Shown here: piece by piece, positions 9,989 to 23,166 of the stretch
How the letters are laid out: each line of letters opens with the position of its first letter
Numbering within the stretch: position 1 is the stretch's first letter
DNA from: Hippophae tibetana
Lineage: Eukaryota > Streptophyta > Magnoliopsida > Rosales > Elaeagnaceae
NCBI GenBank assembly: GCA_037013495.1
Contig: CM072810.1
Location: 55,228,843-55,292,842, forward strand
Length of the DNA stretch: 64,000 bases
Reading direction: 5' to 3'
The notes under the pieces: model-generated
Told to the model about the DNA's origin: nothing
The model's database searches: none
The model's input: the letters and a program-made list of their open reading frames with translations, nothing else
Translations under genes and position numbers: made by a program

Positions 9989-11583
9989 CATGCACCACAC
10001 AAGTCCTTCAAAATGACCCTTGGAAACAACATACAAAGGTTACTCACAACAACGAGCCCAGGGATGGTACTTACCTTATTTGCGTCATTCCGTCTCCTTT
10101 AAATGAAATTCTTCTCGAACTTGGGTTTTTATCGGATTCGAGCCTGAGATCATGTTTTTATACAAAACATTGGAAAAATAGCTAATCATTTCTACCTAAA
10201 TCTTAAGCTTTCAATACGGGATGCTTGAACTGTCACACTTAATCCTCGTTTAAAGCTCACACCAAGTCACGAGGAAGTTACCTCCCATGCACAACACAAG
10301 TCCTTCAAAATGACCCTTGGAAACAACATACAAAGGTTACCCACAACAACGAGCCCAGGGATGGTACTTACCTTGGTTGCATCATTCCGTCTCCTTTAAG
10401 GGAAATTCTTCTCGAACTTGGGTTTTTATTGGATTCGAGCCTGAGATCATGTTTTGATACCAAACATAGGAAAAATAGCTAAACCATTCTACCCAAATCT
10501 TAAGCTTTCAATACGGGATGCTTGAACTGTCACACTTAATCCTCGTTAAAAGCTTACACCAAGTCACGAGGATGATACCTCCAATGCACCACACAAGTCA
10601 TTCTAAATAACCCTTGGAAACAACATACAAAGGTTACCCACAACAACGAGCCCAGGGATGGTACTTACCTTGGTTGCGTCAATCCGTCTCCTTTAAATGA
10701 AATTCTTCTCGAACTTGGGTTTTTATTCGTTTCGAGCCTGAGATCATGTGTTGATACCAAACTTTGGAAAAGTAGCTAATCATTTCTACCTAAATCTTAA
10801 GCTTTCAATACGGGATGCTTGAACTGTCACACTTAATCCTCGTTTAAAGCTCACACCAAGTCACGAGGAAGTTACCTCCCATGCACAACACAAGTCCTTC
10901 AAAATGACCCTTGGAAACAACATACAAAGGTTACCCACAACAACGAGCCCAGGGATGGTACTTACCTTGGTTGCGTCATTCCGTCTCCTTTAAGGGAAAT
11001 TCTTCTCGAACTTGGGTTTTTATTGGATTCGAGCCTGAGATCATGTTTTGATACCAAACATAGGAAAAATAGCTAAACCATTCTACCCAAATCTTAAGCT
11101 TTCAATACGGGATGCTTGAACTGTCACATTTAATCCTCGTTAAAAGCTTACACCAAGTCACGAGGATGTTACCTCCAATGCACCACACAAGTCATTCTAA
11201 ATAACCCTTGGAAACAACATACAAAGGTTACCCAGAACAACGAGCCCAGGGATGGTACTTACCTTGGTTGCGTCAATCTGTCTCCTTTAAATGAAATTCT
11301 TCTCGAACTTGGGTTTTTATTCGTTTCGAGCCTTAGATCATGTGTTGATACCAAACTTTGGAAAAATAGCTAATCATTTCTACCTAAATCTTAAGCTTTC
11401 AATACAGGATGCTTAAACTGTCACACTTAATCCTCGTTTAAAACTCACACCAAGTCACGAGGAAGTTACCTCCCATGCACCACACAAGTCCTTCAAAATG
11501 ACCCTTGGAAACAACATACAAAGATTGCCCACAACAACGAGCCCAGGGATGGTACTTACCTTGGTTGCGTCATTCCGTCTACT
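9208..11583 (+). repeat. HOR unit, aberrant 8-mer containing a Ca recombinant
   Basis: Order A 9208 (TTATTTGCATC), B 9505 (GATTCGTGCC), Ca recombinant 9802, B with a TTAAATG start 10099, C 10396, D' 10693, C 10990 (CCCAGAAC), D 11287 (GCTTAAACTG). The extra dimer (Ca plus a second B) makes this 6-mer an 8-mer by a route different from the D''-C' 8-mers. Confidence 0.88.
9802..10098 (+). repeat. Recombinant monomer Ca
   Basis: Through about 9988 it is C (ATTGGATTCG, TAAACCATTCTACCC, GTTAAAAGCTT, GATGATACC). It then becomes the A right half (CCCATGCACC, CTTCAAAATGAC, GTTACTCAC, TTATTTGCGTC). Unlike most recombinants here, the switch is at about monomer position 187. It is followed by a B body that carries the D-type TTAAATG start, so a second exchange near the monomer start is likely. 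Confidence 0.88.
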
Positions 11584-13365
11584 TTAAGGGAAATTCTTCT
11601 CGAACTTGTGTTTTTATTGGATTCGAGCATGAGATCATGTTTTGATACCAAACATAGGAAAAATAGCTAATCCTTTCTACCTAAATCTTAAGCTTTCAAT
11701 ACGGGATGCTTGAACTGTCACACTTAATCCTCGTTCAAAGCTCACACCAAGTCACGAGGATGTTACCTCCCATGCACCACACAAGTCCTTCAAAATGACC
11801 CTTGGAAACAACATACAAAGGTTACTCACAACAACGAGCCCAGGGATGGTACTTACCTTATTTGCGTCATTCCGTCTCCTTTAAGTGAAATTCTTCTCGA
11901 ACTTGGGTTTTTATCGGATTCGAGCCTGAGATCATGTTTTTATACAAAACATTGGAAAAATAGCTAATCATTTCTACCTAAATCTTAAGCTTTCAATACG
12001 GGATGCTTGAACTGTCACACTTAATCCTCGTTTAAAGCTCACACCAAGTCACGAGGAAGTTACCTCCCATGCACAACACAAGTCCTTCAAAATGACCCTT
12101 GGAAACAACATACAAAGGTTACCCACAACAACGAGCCCAGGGATGGTACTTACCTTGGTTGCATCATTCCGTCTCCTTTAAGGGAAATTCTTCTCGAACT
12201 TGGGTTTTTATTGGATTCGAGCCTGAGATCATGTTTTGATACCAAACATAGGAAAAATAGCTAAACCATTCTACCCAAATCTTAAGCTTTCAATACGGGA
12301 TGCTTGAACTGTCACACTTAATCCTCGTTAAAAGCTTACACCAAGTCACGAGGATGATACCTCCAATGCACCACACAAGTCATTCTAAATAACCCTTGGA
12401 AACAACATACAAAGGTTACCCACAACAACGAGCCCAGGGATGGTACTTACCTTGGTTGCGTCAATCCGTCTCCTTTAAATGAAATTCTTCTCGAACTTGG
12501 GTTTTTATTCGTTTCGAGCCTGAGATCATGTGTTGATACCAAACTTTGGAAAAGTAGCTAATCATTTCTACCTAAATCTTAAGCTTTCAATACGGGATGC
12601 TTGAACTGTCACACTTAATCCTCGTTTAAAGCTCACACCAAGTCACGAGGAAGTTACCTCCCATGCACAACACAAGTCCTTCAAAATGACCCTTGGAAAC
12701 AACATACAAAGGTTACCCACAACAACGAGCCCAGGGATGGTACTTACCTTGGTTGCGTCATTCCGTCTCCTTTAAGGGAAATTCTTCTCGAACTTGGGTT
12801 TTTATTGGATTCGAGCCTGAGATCATGTTTTGATACCAAACATAGGAAAAATAGCTAAACCATTCTACCCAAATCTTAAGCTTTCAATACGGGATGCTTG
12901 AACTGTCACATTTAATCCTCGTTAAAAGCTTACACCAAGTCACGAGGATGTTACCTCCAATGCACCACACAAGTCATTCTAAATAACCCTTGGAAACAAC
13001 ATACAAAGGTTACCCAGAACAACGAGCCCAGGGATGGTACTTACCTTGGTTGCGTCAATCTGTCTCCTTTAAATGAAATTCTTCTCGAACTTGGGTTTTT
13101 ATTCGTTTCGAGCCTTAGATCATGTGTTGATACCAAACTTTGGAAAAATAGCTAATCATTTCTACCTAAATCTTAAGCTTTCAATACAGGATGCTTAAAC
13201 TGTCACACTTAATCCTCGTTTAAAACTCACACCAAGTCACGAGGAAGTTACCTCCCATGCACCACACAAGTCCTTCAAAATGACCCTTGGAAACAACATA
13301 CAAAGATTACCCACAACAACGAGCCCAGGGATGGTACTTACCTTGGTTGCGTCATTCCGTCTACT
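11584..13365 (+). repeat. HOR unit, 6-mer A-B-C-D'-C-D
   Basis: Six monomers starting with an A that has ACTTGTGTTT. The second C has CCCAGAAC (near 13016) and the final D has GCTTAAACTG. Both markers also occur in the previous unit (11234 and 11413 regions), so the C-D ends of these two neighbours are close copies six monomers apart. Confidence 0.9.
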
Positions 13366-14553
13366 TTAAGGGAAATTCTTCTCGAACTTGGGTTTTTATT
13401 GGATTCGAGCATGAGATCATGTTTTGATACCAAACATAGGAAAAATAGCTAATCCTTTCTACCTAAATCTTAAGCTTTCAATACGGGATGCTTGAACTGT
13501 CACACTTAATCCTCGTTCAAAGCTCACACCAAGTCACGAGGATGTTACCTCCCATGCACCACACAAGTCCTTCAAAATGACCCTTGGAAACAACATACAA
13601 AGGTTACTAACAACAACGAGCCCAGGGATGGTACTTACCTTATTTGCGTCATTCCGTCTCCTTTAAGTGAAATTCTTCTCGAACTTGGGTTTTTTTCGGA
13701 TTCGAGCCTGAGATCATGTTTTTATACAAAACATTGGAAAAATAGCTAATCATTTCTACCTAAATCTTAAGCTTTCAATACGGGATGCTTGAACTGTCAC
13801 ACTTAATCCTCGTTTAAAGCTCACACCAAGTCACGAGGAAGTTACCTCCCATGCACAACACAAGTCCTTCAAAATGACCCTTGGAAACAACATACAAAGG
13901 TTACCCACAACAACGAGCCCAGGGATGGTACTTACCTTGGTTGCGTCATTCCGTCTCCTTTAAGGGAAATTCTTCTCGAACTTGGGTTTTTATTGGATTC
14001 GAGCCTGAGATCATGTTTTGATACCAAACATAGGAAAAATAGCTAAACCATTCTACCCAAATCTTAAGCTTTCAATACGGGATGCTTGAACTGTCAAATT
14101 TAATCCTCGTTAAAAGCTTACACCAAGTCACGAGGATGTTACCTCCAATGCACCACACAAGTCATTCTAAATAACCCTTGGAAACAACATACAAAGGTTA
14201 CCCACAACAACGAGCCCAGGGATGGTACTTACCTTGGTTGCGTCAATCCGTCTCCTTTAAATGAAATTCTTCTCGAACTTGGGTTTTTATTCGTTTCGAG
14301 CCTGAGATCATGTGTTGATACCAAACTTTGGAAAAATAGCTAATCATTTCTACCTAAATCTTAAGCTTTCAATACGGGATGCTTGAACTGTCACACTTAA
14401 TCCTCGTTTAAAACTCACACCAAGTCACGAGGAAGTTACCTCCCATGCACCACACAAGTCCTTCAAAATGACCCTTGGAAACAACATACAAAGATTGCCC
14501 ACAACAACGAGCCCAGGGATGGTACTTACCTTGGTTGCGTCATTCCGTCTACT
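13366..14553 (+). repeat. HOR unit, 4-mer A-B-C-D
   Basis: A 13366 (GTTACTAACAAC), B 13663 (TTTTTTTCGG, one A-to-T change), C 13960 (GTCAAATTT), D 14257 (TACGGG, GATTGCCC). It pairs with 21979-23166. Confidence 0.9.
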
Positions 14554-16929
14554 TTAAGGGAAATTCTTCTCGAACTTGTGTTTTTATTGGATTCGAGCAT
14601 GAGATCATGTTTTGATACCAAACATAGGAAAAATAGCTAATCCTTTCTACCTAAATCTTAAGCTTTCAATACGGGATGCTTGAACTGTCACACTTAATCC
14701 TCGTTCAAAGCTCACACCAAGTCACGAGGATGTTACCTCCCATGCACCACACAAGTCCTTCAAAATGACCCTTGGAAACAACATACAAAGGTTACTCACA
14801 ACAACGAGCCCAGGGATGGTACTTACCTTATTTGCGTCATTCCGTCTCCTTTAAGTGAAATTCTTCTCGAACTTGGGTTTTTATCGGATTCGAGCCTGAG
14901 ATCATGTTTTTATACAAAACATTGGAAAAATAGCTAATCATTTCTACCTAAATCTTAAGCTTTCAATACGGGATGCTTGAACTGTCACACTTAATCCTCG
15001 TTTAAAGCTCACACCAAGTCACGAGGAAGTTACCTCCCATGCACAACACAAGTCCTTCAAAATGACCCTTGGAAACAACATACAAAGGTTACCCACAACA
15101 ACGAGCCCAGGGATGGTACTTACCTTGGTTGCATCATTCCGTCTCCTTTAAGGGAAATTCTTCTCGAACTTGGGTTTTTATTGGATTCGAGCCTGAGATC
15201 ATGTTTTGATACCAAACATAGGAAAAATAGCTAAACCATTCTACCCAAATCTTAAGCTTTCAATACGGGATGCTTGAACTGTCACACTTAATCCTCGTTA
15301 AAAGCTTACACCAAGTCACGAGGATGATACCTCCAATGCACCACACAAGTCATTCTAAATAACCCTTGGAAACAACATACAAAGGTTACCCACAACAACG
15401 AGCCCAGGGATGGTACTTACCTTGGTTGCGTCAATCCGTCTCCTTTAAATGAAATTCTTCTCGAACTTGGGTTTTTATTCGTTTCGAGCCTGAGATCATG
15501 TGTTGATACCAAACTTTGGAAAAGTAGCTAATCATTTCTACCTAAATCTTAAGCTTTCAATACGGGATGCTTGAACTGTCACACTTAATCCTCGTTTAAA
15601 GCTCACACCAAGTCACGAGGAAGTTACCTCCCATGCACAACACAAGTCCTTCAAAATGACCCTTGGAAACAACATACAAAGGTTACCCACAACAACGAGC
15701 CCAGGGATGGTACTTACCTTGGTTGCGTCATTCCGTCTCCTTTAAGGGAAATTCTTCTCGAACTTGGGTTTTTATTGGATTCGAGCCTGAGATCATGTTT
15801 TGATACCAAACATAGGAAAAATAGGTAAACCATTCTACCCAAATCTTAAGCTTTCAATACGGGATGCTTGAACTGTCACATTTAATCCTCGTTAAAAGCT
15901 TACACCAAGTCACGAGGATGTTACCTCCAATGCACCACACAAGTCATTCTAAATAACCCTTGGAAACAACATACAAAGGTTACCCACAACAACGAGCCCA
16001 GGGATGGTACTTACCTTGGTTGCGTCAATCTGTCTCCTTTAAATGAAATTCTTCTCGAACTTGGGTTTTTATTCGTTTCGAGCCTTAGATCATGTGTTGA
16101 TACCAAACTTTGGAAAAATAGCTAATCATTTCTACCTAAATCTTAAGCTTTCAATACAGGATGCTTGAACTGTCACACTTAATCCTCGTTTAAAACTCAC
16201 ACCAAGTCACGAGGAAGTTACCTCACATGCACCACACAAGTCCTTCAAAATGACCCTTGGAAACAACATACAAAGGTTACCCACAACAACGAGCCCAGCG
16301 ATGGTACTTACCTTGGTTGCGTCATTCCGTCTCCTTTAAGGGAAATTCTTCTCGAACTTGGGTTTTTATCGGATTCGAGTCTGAGATCATGTTTTGATAC
16401 CAAACATAGGAAAAATAGGTAAACCATTCTACCCAAATCTTAAGCTTTCAATACGGGATGCTTGAACTGTCACATTTAATCCTCGTTAAAAGCTTACACC
16501 AAGTCACGAGGATGTTACCTCCAATGCACCACACAAGTCATTCTAAATAACCCTTGGAAACAACATACAAAGGTTACCCACAACAACGAGCCCAGGGATG
16601 GTACTTACCTTGGTTGCGTCAATCCGTCTCCTTTAAATGAAATTCTTCTCGAACTTGGGTTTTTATTCGTTTCGAGCCTGAGATCATGTGTTGATACCAA
16701 ACTTTGGAAAAATAGCTAATCATTTCTACCTAAATCTTAAGCTTTCAATACAGGATGCTTGAACTGTCACACTTAATCCTCGTTTAAAACTCACACCAAG
16801 TCACGAGGAAGTTACCTCCCATGCACCACACAAGTCCTTCAAAATGACCCTTGGAAACAACATACAAAGATTGCCCACAACAACGAGCCCAGGGATGGTA
16901 CTTACCTTGGTTGCGTCATTCCGTCTACT
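14554..16929 (+). repeat. HOR unit, 8-mer A-B-C-D'-C-D''-C'-D
   Basis: Copy of the 5050-7425 unit at an offset of 9,504 bp (32 monomers), with the same markers TTGCATC, GATGATACC, AAAGTAGC, AGGTAAACC and CAGCGATGG. It is the first part of the 10-monomer block 14554-17523 (copy 2 of 3). Confidence 0.92.
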
Positions 16930-17820
16930 TTAAGGGAAATTCTTCTCGAACTTGTGTTTTTATTGGATTCGAGCATGAGATCATGTTTTGATACCAAACA
17001 TAGGAAAAATAGCTAATCCTTTCTACCTAAATCTTAAGCTTTCAATACGGGATGCTTGAACTGTCACACTTAATCCTCGTTCAAAGCTCACACCAAGTCA
17101 CGAGGATGTTACCTCCCATGCACCACACAAGTCCTTCAAAATGACCCTTGGAAACAACATACAAAGGTTACTCACAACAACGAGCCCAGGGATGGTACTT
17201 ACCTTATTTGCGTCATTCCGTCTCCTTTAAGTGAAATTCTTCTCGAACTTGGGTTTTTATCGGATTCGAGCCTGAGATCATGTTTTTATACAAAACATTG
17301 GAAAAATAGCTAATCATTTCTACCTAAATCTTAAGCTTTCAATACGGGATGCTTGAACTGTCACACTTAATCCTCGTTTAAAGCTCACACCAAGTCACGA
17401 GGAAGTTACCTCCCATGCACAACACAAGTCCTTCAAAATGACCCTTGGAAACAACATACAAAGGTTACCCACAACAACGAGCCCAGGGATGGTACTTACC
17501 TTGGTTGCATCATTCCGTCTCCTTTAAGGGAAATTCTTCTCGAACTTGGGTTTTTATTGGATTCGAGCCTGAGATCATGTTTTGATACCAAACATAGGAA
17601 AAATAGCTAAACCATTCTACCTAAATCTTAAGCTTTCAATACGGGATGCTTGAACTGTCACACTTAATCCTCGTTTAAAACTCACACCAAGTCACGAGGA
17701 AGTTACCTCCCATGCACCACACAAGTCCTTCAAAATGACCCTTGGAAACAACATACAAAGATTGCCCACAACAACGAGCCCAGGGATGGTACTTACCTTG
17801 GTTGCGTCATTCCGTCTACT
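16930..17820 (+). repeat. HOR unit, 3-mer A-B-Cd
   Basis: The only 3-mer (891 bp) between A monomers. A and B are ordinary. The third monomer, 17524-17820, is C on the left (ATTGGATT, GCTAAACCATTC) and D on the right (GTTTAAAACTC, CCCATGCACC, AAAGATTGCCC, GTCTAC). The switch is between about 17620 and 17672, inside the conserved central window. One unequal exchange between C and D explains both the recombinant and the odd unit length. Confidence 0.92.
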
Positions 17821-20196
17821 TTAAGGGAAATTCTTCTCGAACTTGTGTTTTTATTGGATTCGAGCATGAGATCATGTTTTGATACCAAACATAGGAAAAA
17901 TAGCTAATCCTTTCTACCTAAATCTTAAGCTTTCAATACGGGATGCTTGAACTGTCACACTTAATCCTCGTTCAAAGCTCACACCAAGTCACGAGGATGT
18001 TACCTCCCATGCACCACACAAGTCCTTCAAAATGACCCTTGGAAACAACATACAAAGGTTACTCACAACAACGAGCCCAGGGATGGTACTTACCTTATTT
18101 GCGTCATTCCGTCTCCTTTAAGTGAAATTCTTCTCGAACTTGGGTTTTTATCGGATTCGAGCCTGAGATCATGTTTTTATACAAAACATTGGAAAAATAG
18201 CTAATCATTTCTACCTAAATCTTAAGCTTTCAATACGGGATGCTTGAACTGTCACACTTAATCCTCGTTTAAAGCTCACACCAAGTCACGAGGAAGTTAC
18301 CTCCCATGCACAACACAAGTCCTTCAAAATGACCCTTGGAAACAACATACAAAGGTTACCCACAACAACGAGCCCAGGGATGGTACTTACCTTGGTTGCA
18401 TCATTCCGTCTCCTTTAAGGGAAATTCTTCTCGAACTTGGGTTTTTATTGGATTCGAGCCTGAGATCATGTTTTGATACCAAACATAGGAAAAATAGCTA
18501 AACCATTCTACCCAAATCTTAAGCTTTCAATACGGGATGCTTGAACTGTCACACTTAATCCTCGTTAAAAGCTTACACCAAGTCACGAGGATGATACCTC
18601 CAATGCACCACACAAGTCATTCTAAATAACCCTTGGAAACAACATACAAAGGTTACCCACAACAACGAGCCCAGGGATGGTACTTACCTTGGTTGCGTCA
18701 ATCCGTCTCCTTTAAATGAAATTCTTCTCGAACTTGGGTTTTTATTCGTTTCGAGCCTGAGATCATGTGTTGATACCAAACTTTGGAAAAGTAGCTAATC
18801 ATTTCTACCTAAATCTTAAGCTTTCAATACGGGATGCTTGAACTGTCACACTTAATCCTCGTTTAAAGCTCACACCAAGTCACGAGGAAGTTACCTCCCA
18901 TGCACAACACAAGTCCTTCAAAATGACCCTTGGAAACAACATACAAAGGTTACCCACAACAACGAGCCCAGGGATGGTACTTACCTTGGTTGCGTCATTC
19001 CGTCTCCTTTAAGGGAAATTCTTCTCGAACTTGGGTTTTTATTGGATTCGAGCCTGAGATCATGTTTTGATACCAAACATAGGAAAAATAGGTAAACCAT
19101 TCTACCCAAATCTTAAGCTTTCAATACGGGATGCTTGAACTGTCACATTTAATCCTCGTTAAAAGCTTACACCAAGTCACGAGGATGTTACCTCCAATGC
19201 ACCACACAAGTCATTCTAAATAACCCTTGGAAACAACATACAAAGGTTACCCACAACAACGAGCCCAGGGATGGTACTTACCTTGGTTGCGTCAATCTGT
19301 CTCCTTTAAATGAAATTCTTCTCGAACTTGGGTTTTTATTCGTTTCGAGCCTTAGATCATGTGTTGATACCAAACTTTGGAAAAATAGCTAATCATTTCT
19401 ACCTAAATCTTAAGCTTTCAATACAGGATGCTTGAACTGTCACACTTAATCCTCGTTTAAAACTCACACCAAGTCACGAGGAAGTTACCTCACATGCACC
19501 ACACAAGTCCTTCAAAATGACCCTTGGAAACAACATACAAAGGTTACCCACAACAACGAGCCCAGCGATGGTACTTACCTTGGTTGCGTCATTCCGTCTC
19601 CTTTAAGGGAAATTCTTCTCGAACTTGGGTTTTTATCGGATTCGAGTCTGAGATCATGTTTTGATACCAAACATAGGAAAAATAGGTAAACCATTCTACC
19701 CAAATCTTAAGCTTTCAATACGGGATGCTTGAACTGTCACATTTAATCCTCGTTAAAAGCTTACACCAAGTCACGAGGATGTTACCTCCAATGCACCACA
19801 CAAGTCATTCTAAATAACCCTTGGAAACAACATACAAAGGTTACCCACAACAACGAGCCCAGGGATGGTACTTACCTTGGTTGCGTCAATCCGTCTCCTT
19901 TAAATGAAATTCTTCTCGAACTTGGGTTTTTATTCGTTTCGAGCCTGAGATCATGTGTTGATACCAAACTTTGGAAAAATAGCTAATCATTTCTACCTAA
20001 ATCTTAAGCTTTCAATACAGGATGCTTGAACTGTCACACTTAATCCTCGTTTAAAACTCACACCAAGTCACGAGGAAGTTACCTCCCATGCACCACACAA
20101 GTCCTTCAAAATGACCCTTGGAAACAACATACAAAGATTGCCCACAACAACGAGCCCAGGGATGGTACTTACCTTGGTTGCGTCATTCCGTCTACT
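17821..20196 (+). repeat. HOR unit, 8-mer A-B-C-D'-C-D''-C'-D
   Basis: Third copy of the full 8-mer, 11 monomers after 14554. Same markers as its sisters; its D has TACAGG, like copy 2. With the following A and B it forms the 10-monomer block 17821-20790 (copy 3 of 3). Confidence 0.92.
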
Positions 20197-21978
20197 TTAA
20201 GGGAAATTCTTCTCGAACTTGTGTTTTTATTGGATTCGAGCATGAGATCATGTTTTGATACCAAACATAGGAAAAATAGCTAATCCTTTCTACCTAAATC
20301 TTAAGCTTTCAATACGGGATGCTTGAACTGTCACACTTAATCCTCGTTCAAAGCTCACACCAAGTCACGAGGATGTTACCTCCCATGCACCACACAAGTC
20401 CTTCAAAATGACCCTTGGAAACAACATACAAAGGTTACTCACAACAACGAGCCCAGGGATGGTACTTACCTTATTTGCGTCATTCCGTCTCCTTTAAGTG
20501 AAATTCTTCTCGAACTTGGGTTTTTATCGGATTCGAGCCTGAGATCATGTTTTTATACAAAACATTGGAAAAATAGCTAATCATTTCTACCTAAATCTTA
20601 AGCTTTCAATACGGGATGCTTGAACTGTCACACTTAATCCTCGTTTAAAGCTCACACCAAGTCACGAGGAAGTTACCTCCCATGCACAACACAAGTCCTT
20701 CAAAATGACCCTTGGAAACAACATACAAAGGTTACCCACAACAACGAGCCCAGGGATGGTACTTACCTTGGTTGCATCATTCCGTCTCCTTTAAGGGAAA
20801 TTCTTCTCGAACTTGGGTTTTTATTGGATTCGAGCCTGAGATCATGTTTTGATACCAAACATAGGAAAAATAGCTAAACCATTCTACCCAAATCTTAAGC
20901 TTTCAATACGGGATGCTTGAACTGTCACACTTAATCCTCGTTAAAAGCTTACACCAAGTCACGAGGATGATACCTCCAATGCACCACACAAGTCATTCTA
21001 AATAACCCTTGGAAACAACATACAAAGGTTACCCACAACAACGAGCCCAGGGATGGTACTTACCTTGGTTGCGTCAATCCGTCTCCTTTAAATGAAATTC
21101 TTCTCGAACTTGGGTTTTTATTCGTTTCGAGCCTGAGATCATGTGTTGATACCAAACTTTGGAAAAGTAGCTAATCATTTCTACCTAAATCTTAAGCTTT
21201 CAATACGGGATGCTTGAACTGTCACACTTAATCCTCGTTTAAAGCTCACACCAAGTCACGAGGAAGTTACCTCCCATGCACAACACAAGTCCTTCAAAAT
21301 GACCCTTGGAAACAACATACAAAGGTTACCCACAACAACGAGCCCAGGGATGGTACTTACATTGGTTGCGTCATTCCGTCTCCTTTAAGGGAAATTCTTC
21401 TCGAACTTGGGTTTTTATTGGATTCGAGCCTGAGATCATGTTTTGATACCAAACATAGGAAAAATAGCTAAACCATTCTACCCAAATCTTAAGCTTTCAA
21501 TACGGGATGCTTGAACTGTCACATTTAATCCTCGTTAAAAGCTTACACCAAGTCACGAGGATGTTACCTCCAATGCACCACACAAGTCATTCTAAATAAC
21601 CCTTGGAAACAACATACAAAGGTTACCCAGAACAACGAGCCCAGGGATGGTACTTACCTTGGTTGCGTCAATCTGTCTCCTTTAAATGAAATTCTTCTCG
21701 AACTTGGGTTTTTATTCGTTTCGAGCCTTAGATCATGTGTTGATACCAAACTTTGGAAAAATAGCTAATCATTTCTACCTAAATCTTAAGCTTTCAATAC
21801 AGGATGCTTGAACTGTCACACTTAATCCTCGTTTAAAACTCACACCAAGTCACGAGGAAGTTACCTCCCATGCACCACACAAGTCCTTCAAAATGACCCT
21901 TGGAAACAACATACAAAGATTACCCACAACAACGAGCCCAGGGATGGTACTTACCTTGGTTGCGTCATTCCGTCTACT
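20197..21978 (+). repeat. HOR unit, 6-mer A-B-C-D'-C-D
   Basis: Pairs with 11584-13365 at 8,613 bp. D' carries a private change at 21361 (TACATTGG), which breaks the otherwise near-universal TACCTT motif. The second C has CCCAGAAC near 21629. Confidence 0.9.
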
Positions 21979-23166
21979 TTAAGGGAAATTCTTCTCGAAC
22001 TTGGGTTTTTATTGGATTCGAGCATGAGATCATGTTTTGATACCAAACATAGGAAAAATAGCTAATCCTTTCTACCTAAATCTTAAGCTTTCAATACGGG
22101 ATGCTTGAACTGTCACACTTAATCCTCGTTCAAAGCTCACACCAAGTCACGAGGATGTTACCTCCCATGCACCACACAAGTCCTTCAAAATGACCCTTGG
22201 AAACAACATACAAAGGTTACTAACAACAACGAGCCCAGGGATGGTACTTACCTTATTTGCGTCATTCCGTCTCCTTTAAGTGAAATTCTTCTCGAACTTG
22301 GGTTTTTATCGGATTCGAGCCTGAGATCATGTTTTTATACAAAACATTGGAAAAATAGCTAATCATTTCTACCTAAATCTTAAGCTTTCAATACGGGATG
22401 CTTGAACTGTCACACTTAATCCTCGTTTAAAGCTCACACCAAGTCACGAGGAAGTTACCTCCCATGCACAACACAAGTCCTTCAAAATGACCCTTGGAAA
22501 CAACATACAAAGGTTACCCACAACAACGAGCCCAGGGATGGTACTTACCTTGGTTGCGTCATTCCGTCTCCTTTAAGGGAAATTCTTCTCGAACTTGGGT
22601 TTTTATTGGATTCGAGCCTGAGATCATGTTTTGATACCAAACATAGGAAAAATAGCTAAACCATTCTACCCAAATCTTAAGCTTTCAATACGGGATGCTT
22701 GAACTGTCAAATTTAATCCTCGTTAAAAGCTTACACCAAGTCACGAGGATGTTACCTCCAATGCACCACACAAGTCATTCTAAATAACCCTTGGAAACAA
22801 CATACAAAGGTTACCCACAACAACGAGCCCAGGGATGGTACTTACCTTGGTTGCGTCAATCCGTCTCCTTTAAATGAAATTCTTCTCGAACTTGGGTTTT
22901 TATTCGTTTCGAGCCTGAGATCATGTGTTGATACCAAACTTTGGAAAAATAGCTAATCATTTCTACCTAAATCTTAAGCTTTCAATACGGGATGCTTGAA
23001 CTGTCACACTTAATCCTCGTTTAAAACTCACACCAAGTCACGAGGAAGTTACCTCCCATGCACCACACAAGTCCTTCAAAATGACCCTTGGAAACAACAT
23101 ACAAAGATTGCCCACAACAACGAGCCCAGGGATGGTACTTACCTTGGTTGCGTCATTCCGTCTACT
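21979..23166 (+). repeat. HOR unit, 4-mer A-B-C-D
   Basis: A has GTTACTAACAAC and C has GTCAAATTT, both shared only with 13366-14553. D has TACGGG and GATTGCCC. Confidence 0.9.

Larger units (their letters stand above)
11584..15741 (+). repeat. 14-monomer block, copy 1 of 2
   Basis: Fourteen monomers (6-mer, 4-mer, then the first four of an 8-mer; 4,158 bp) recur at 20197-24354, an offset of 8,613 bp (29 monomers). Shared rare markers in order: CCCAGAAC, GTTACTAACAAC (13608 and 22221), GTCAAATTT (about 14095 and 22708). Private changes seen: GCTTAAACTG near 13195 and TTTTTTTCGG near 13695 here, and TACATTGG at 21361 in the other copy. Confidence 0.87.
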
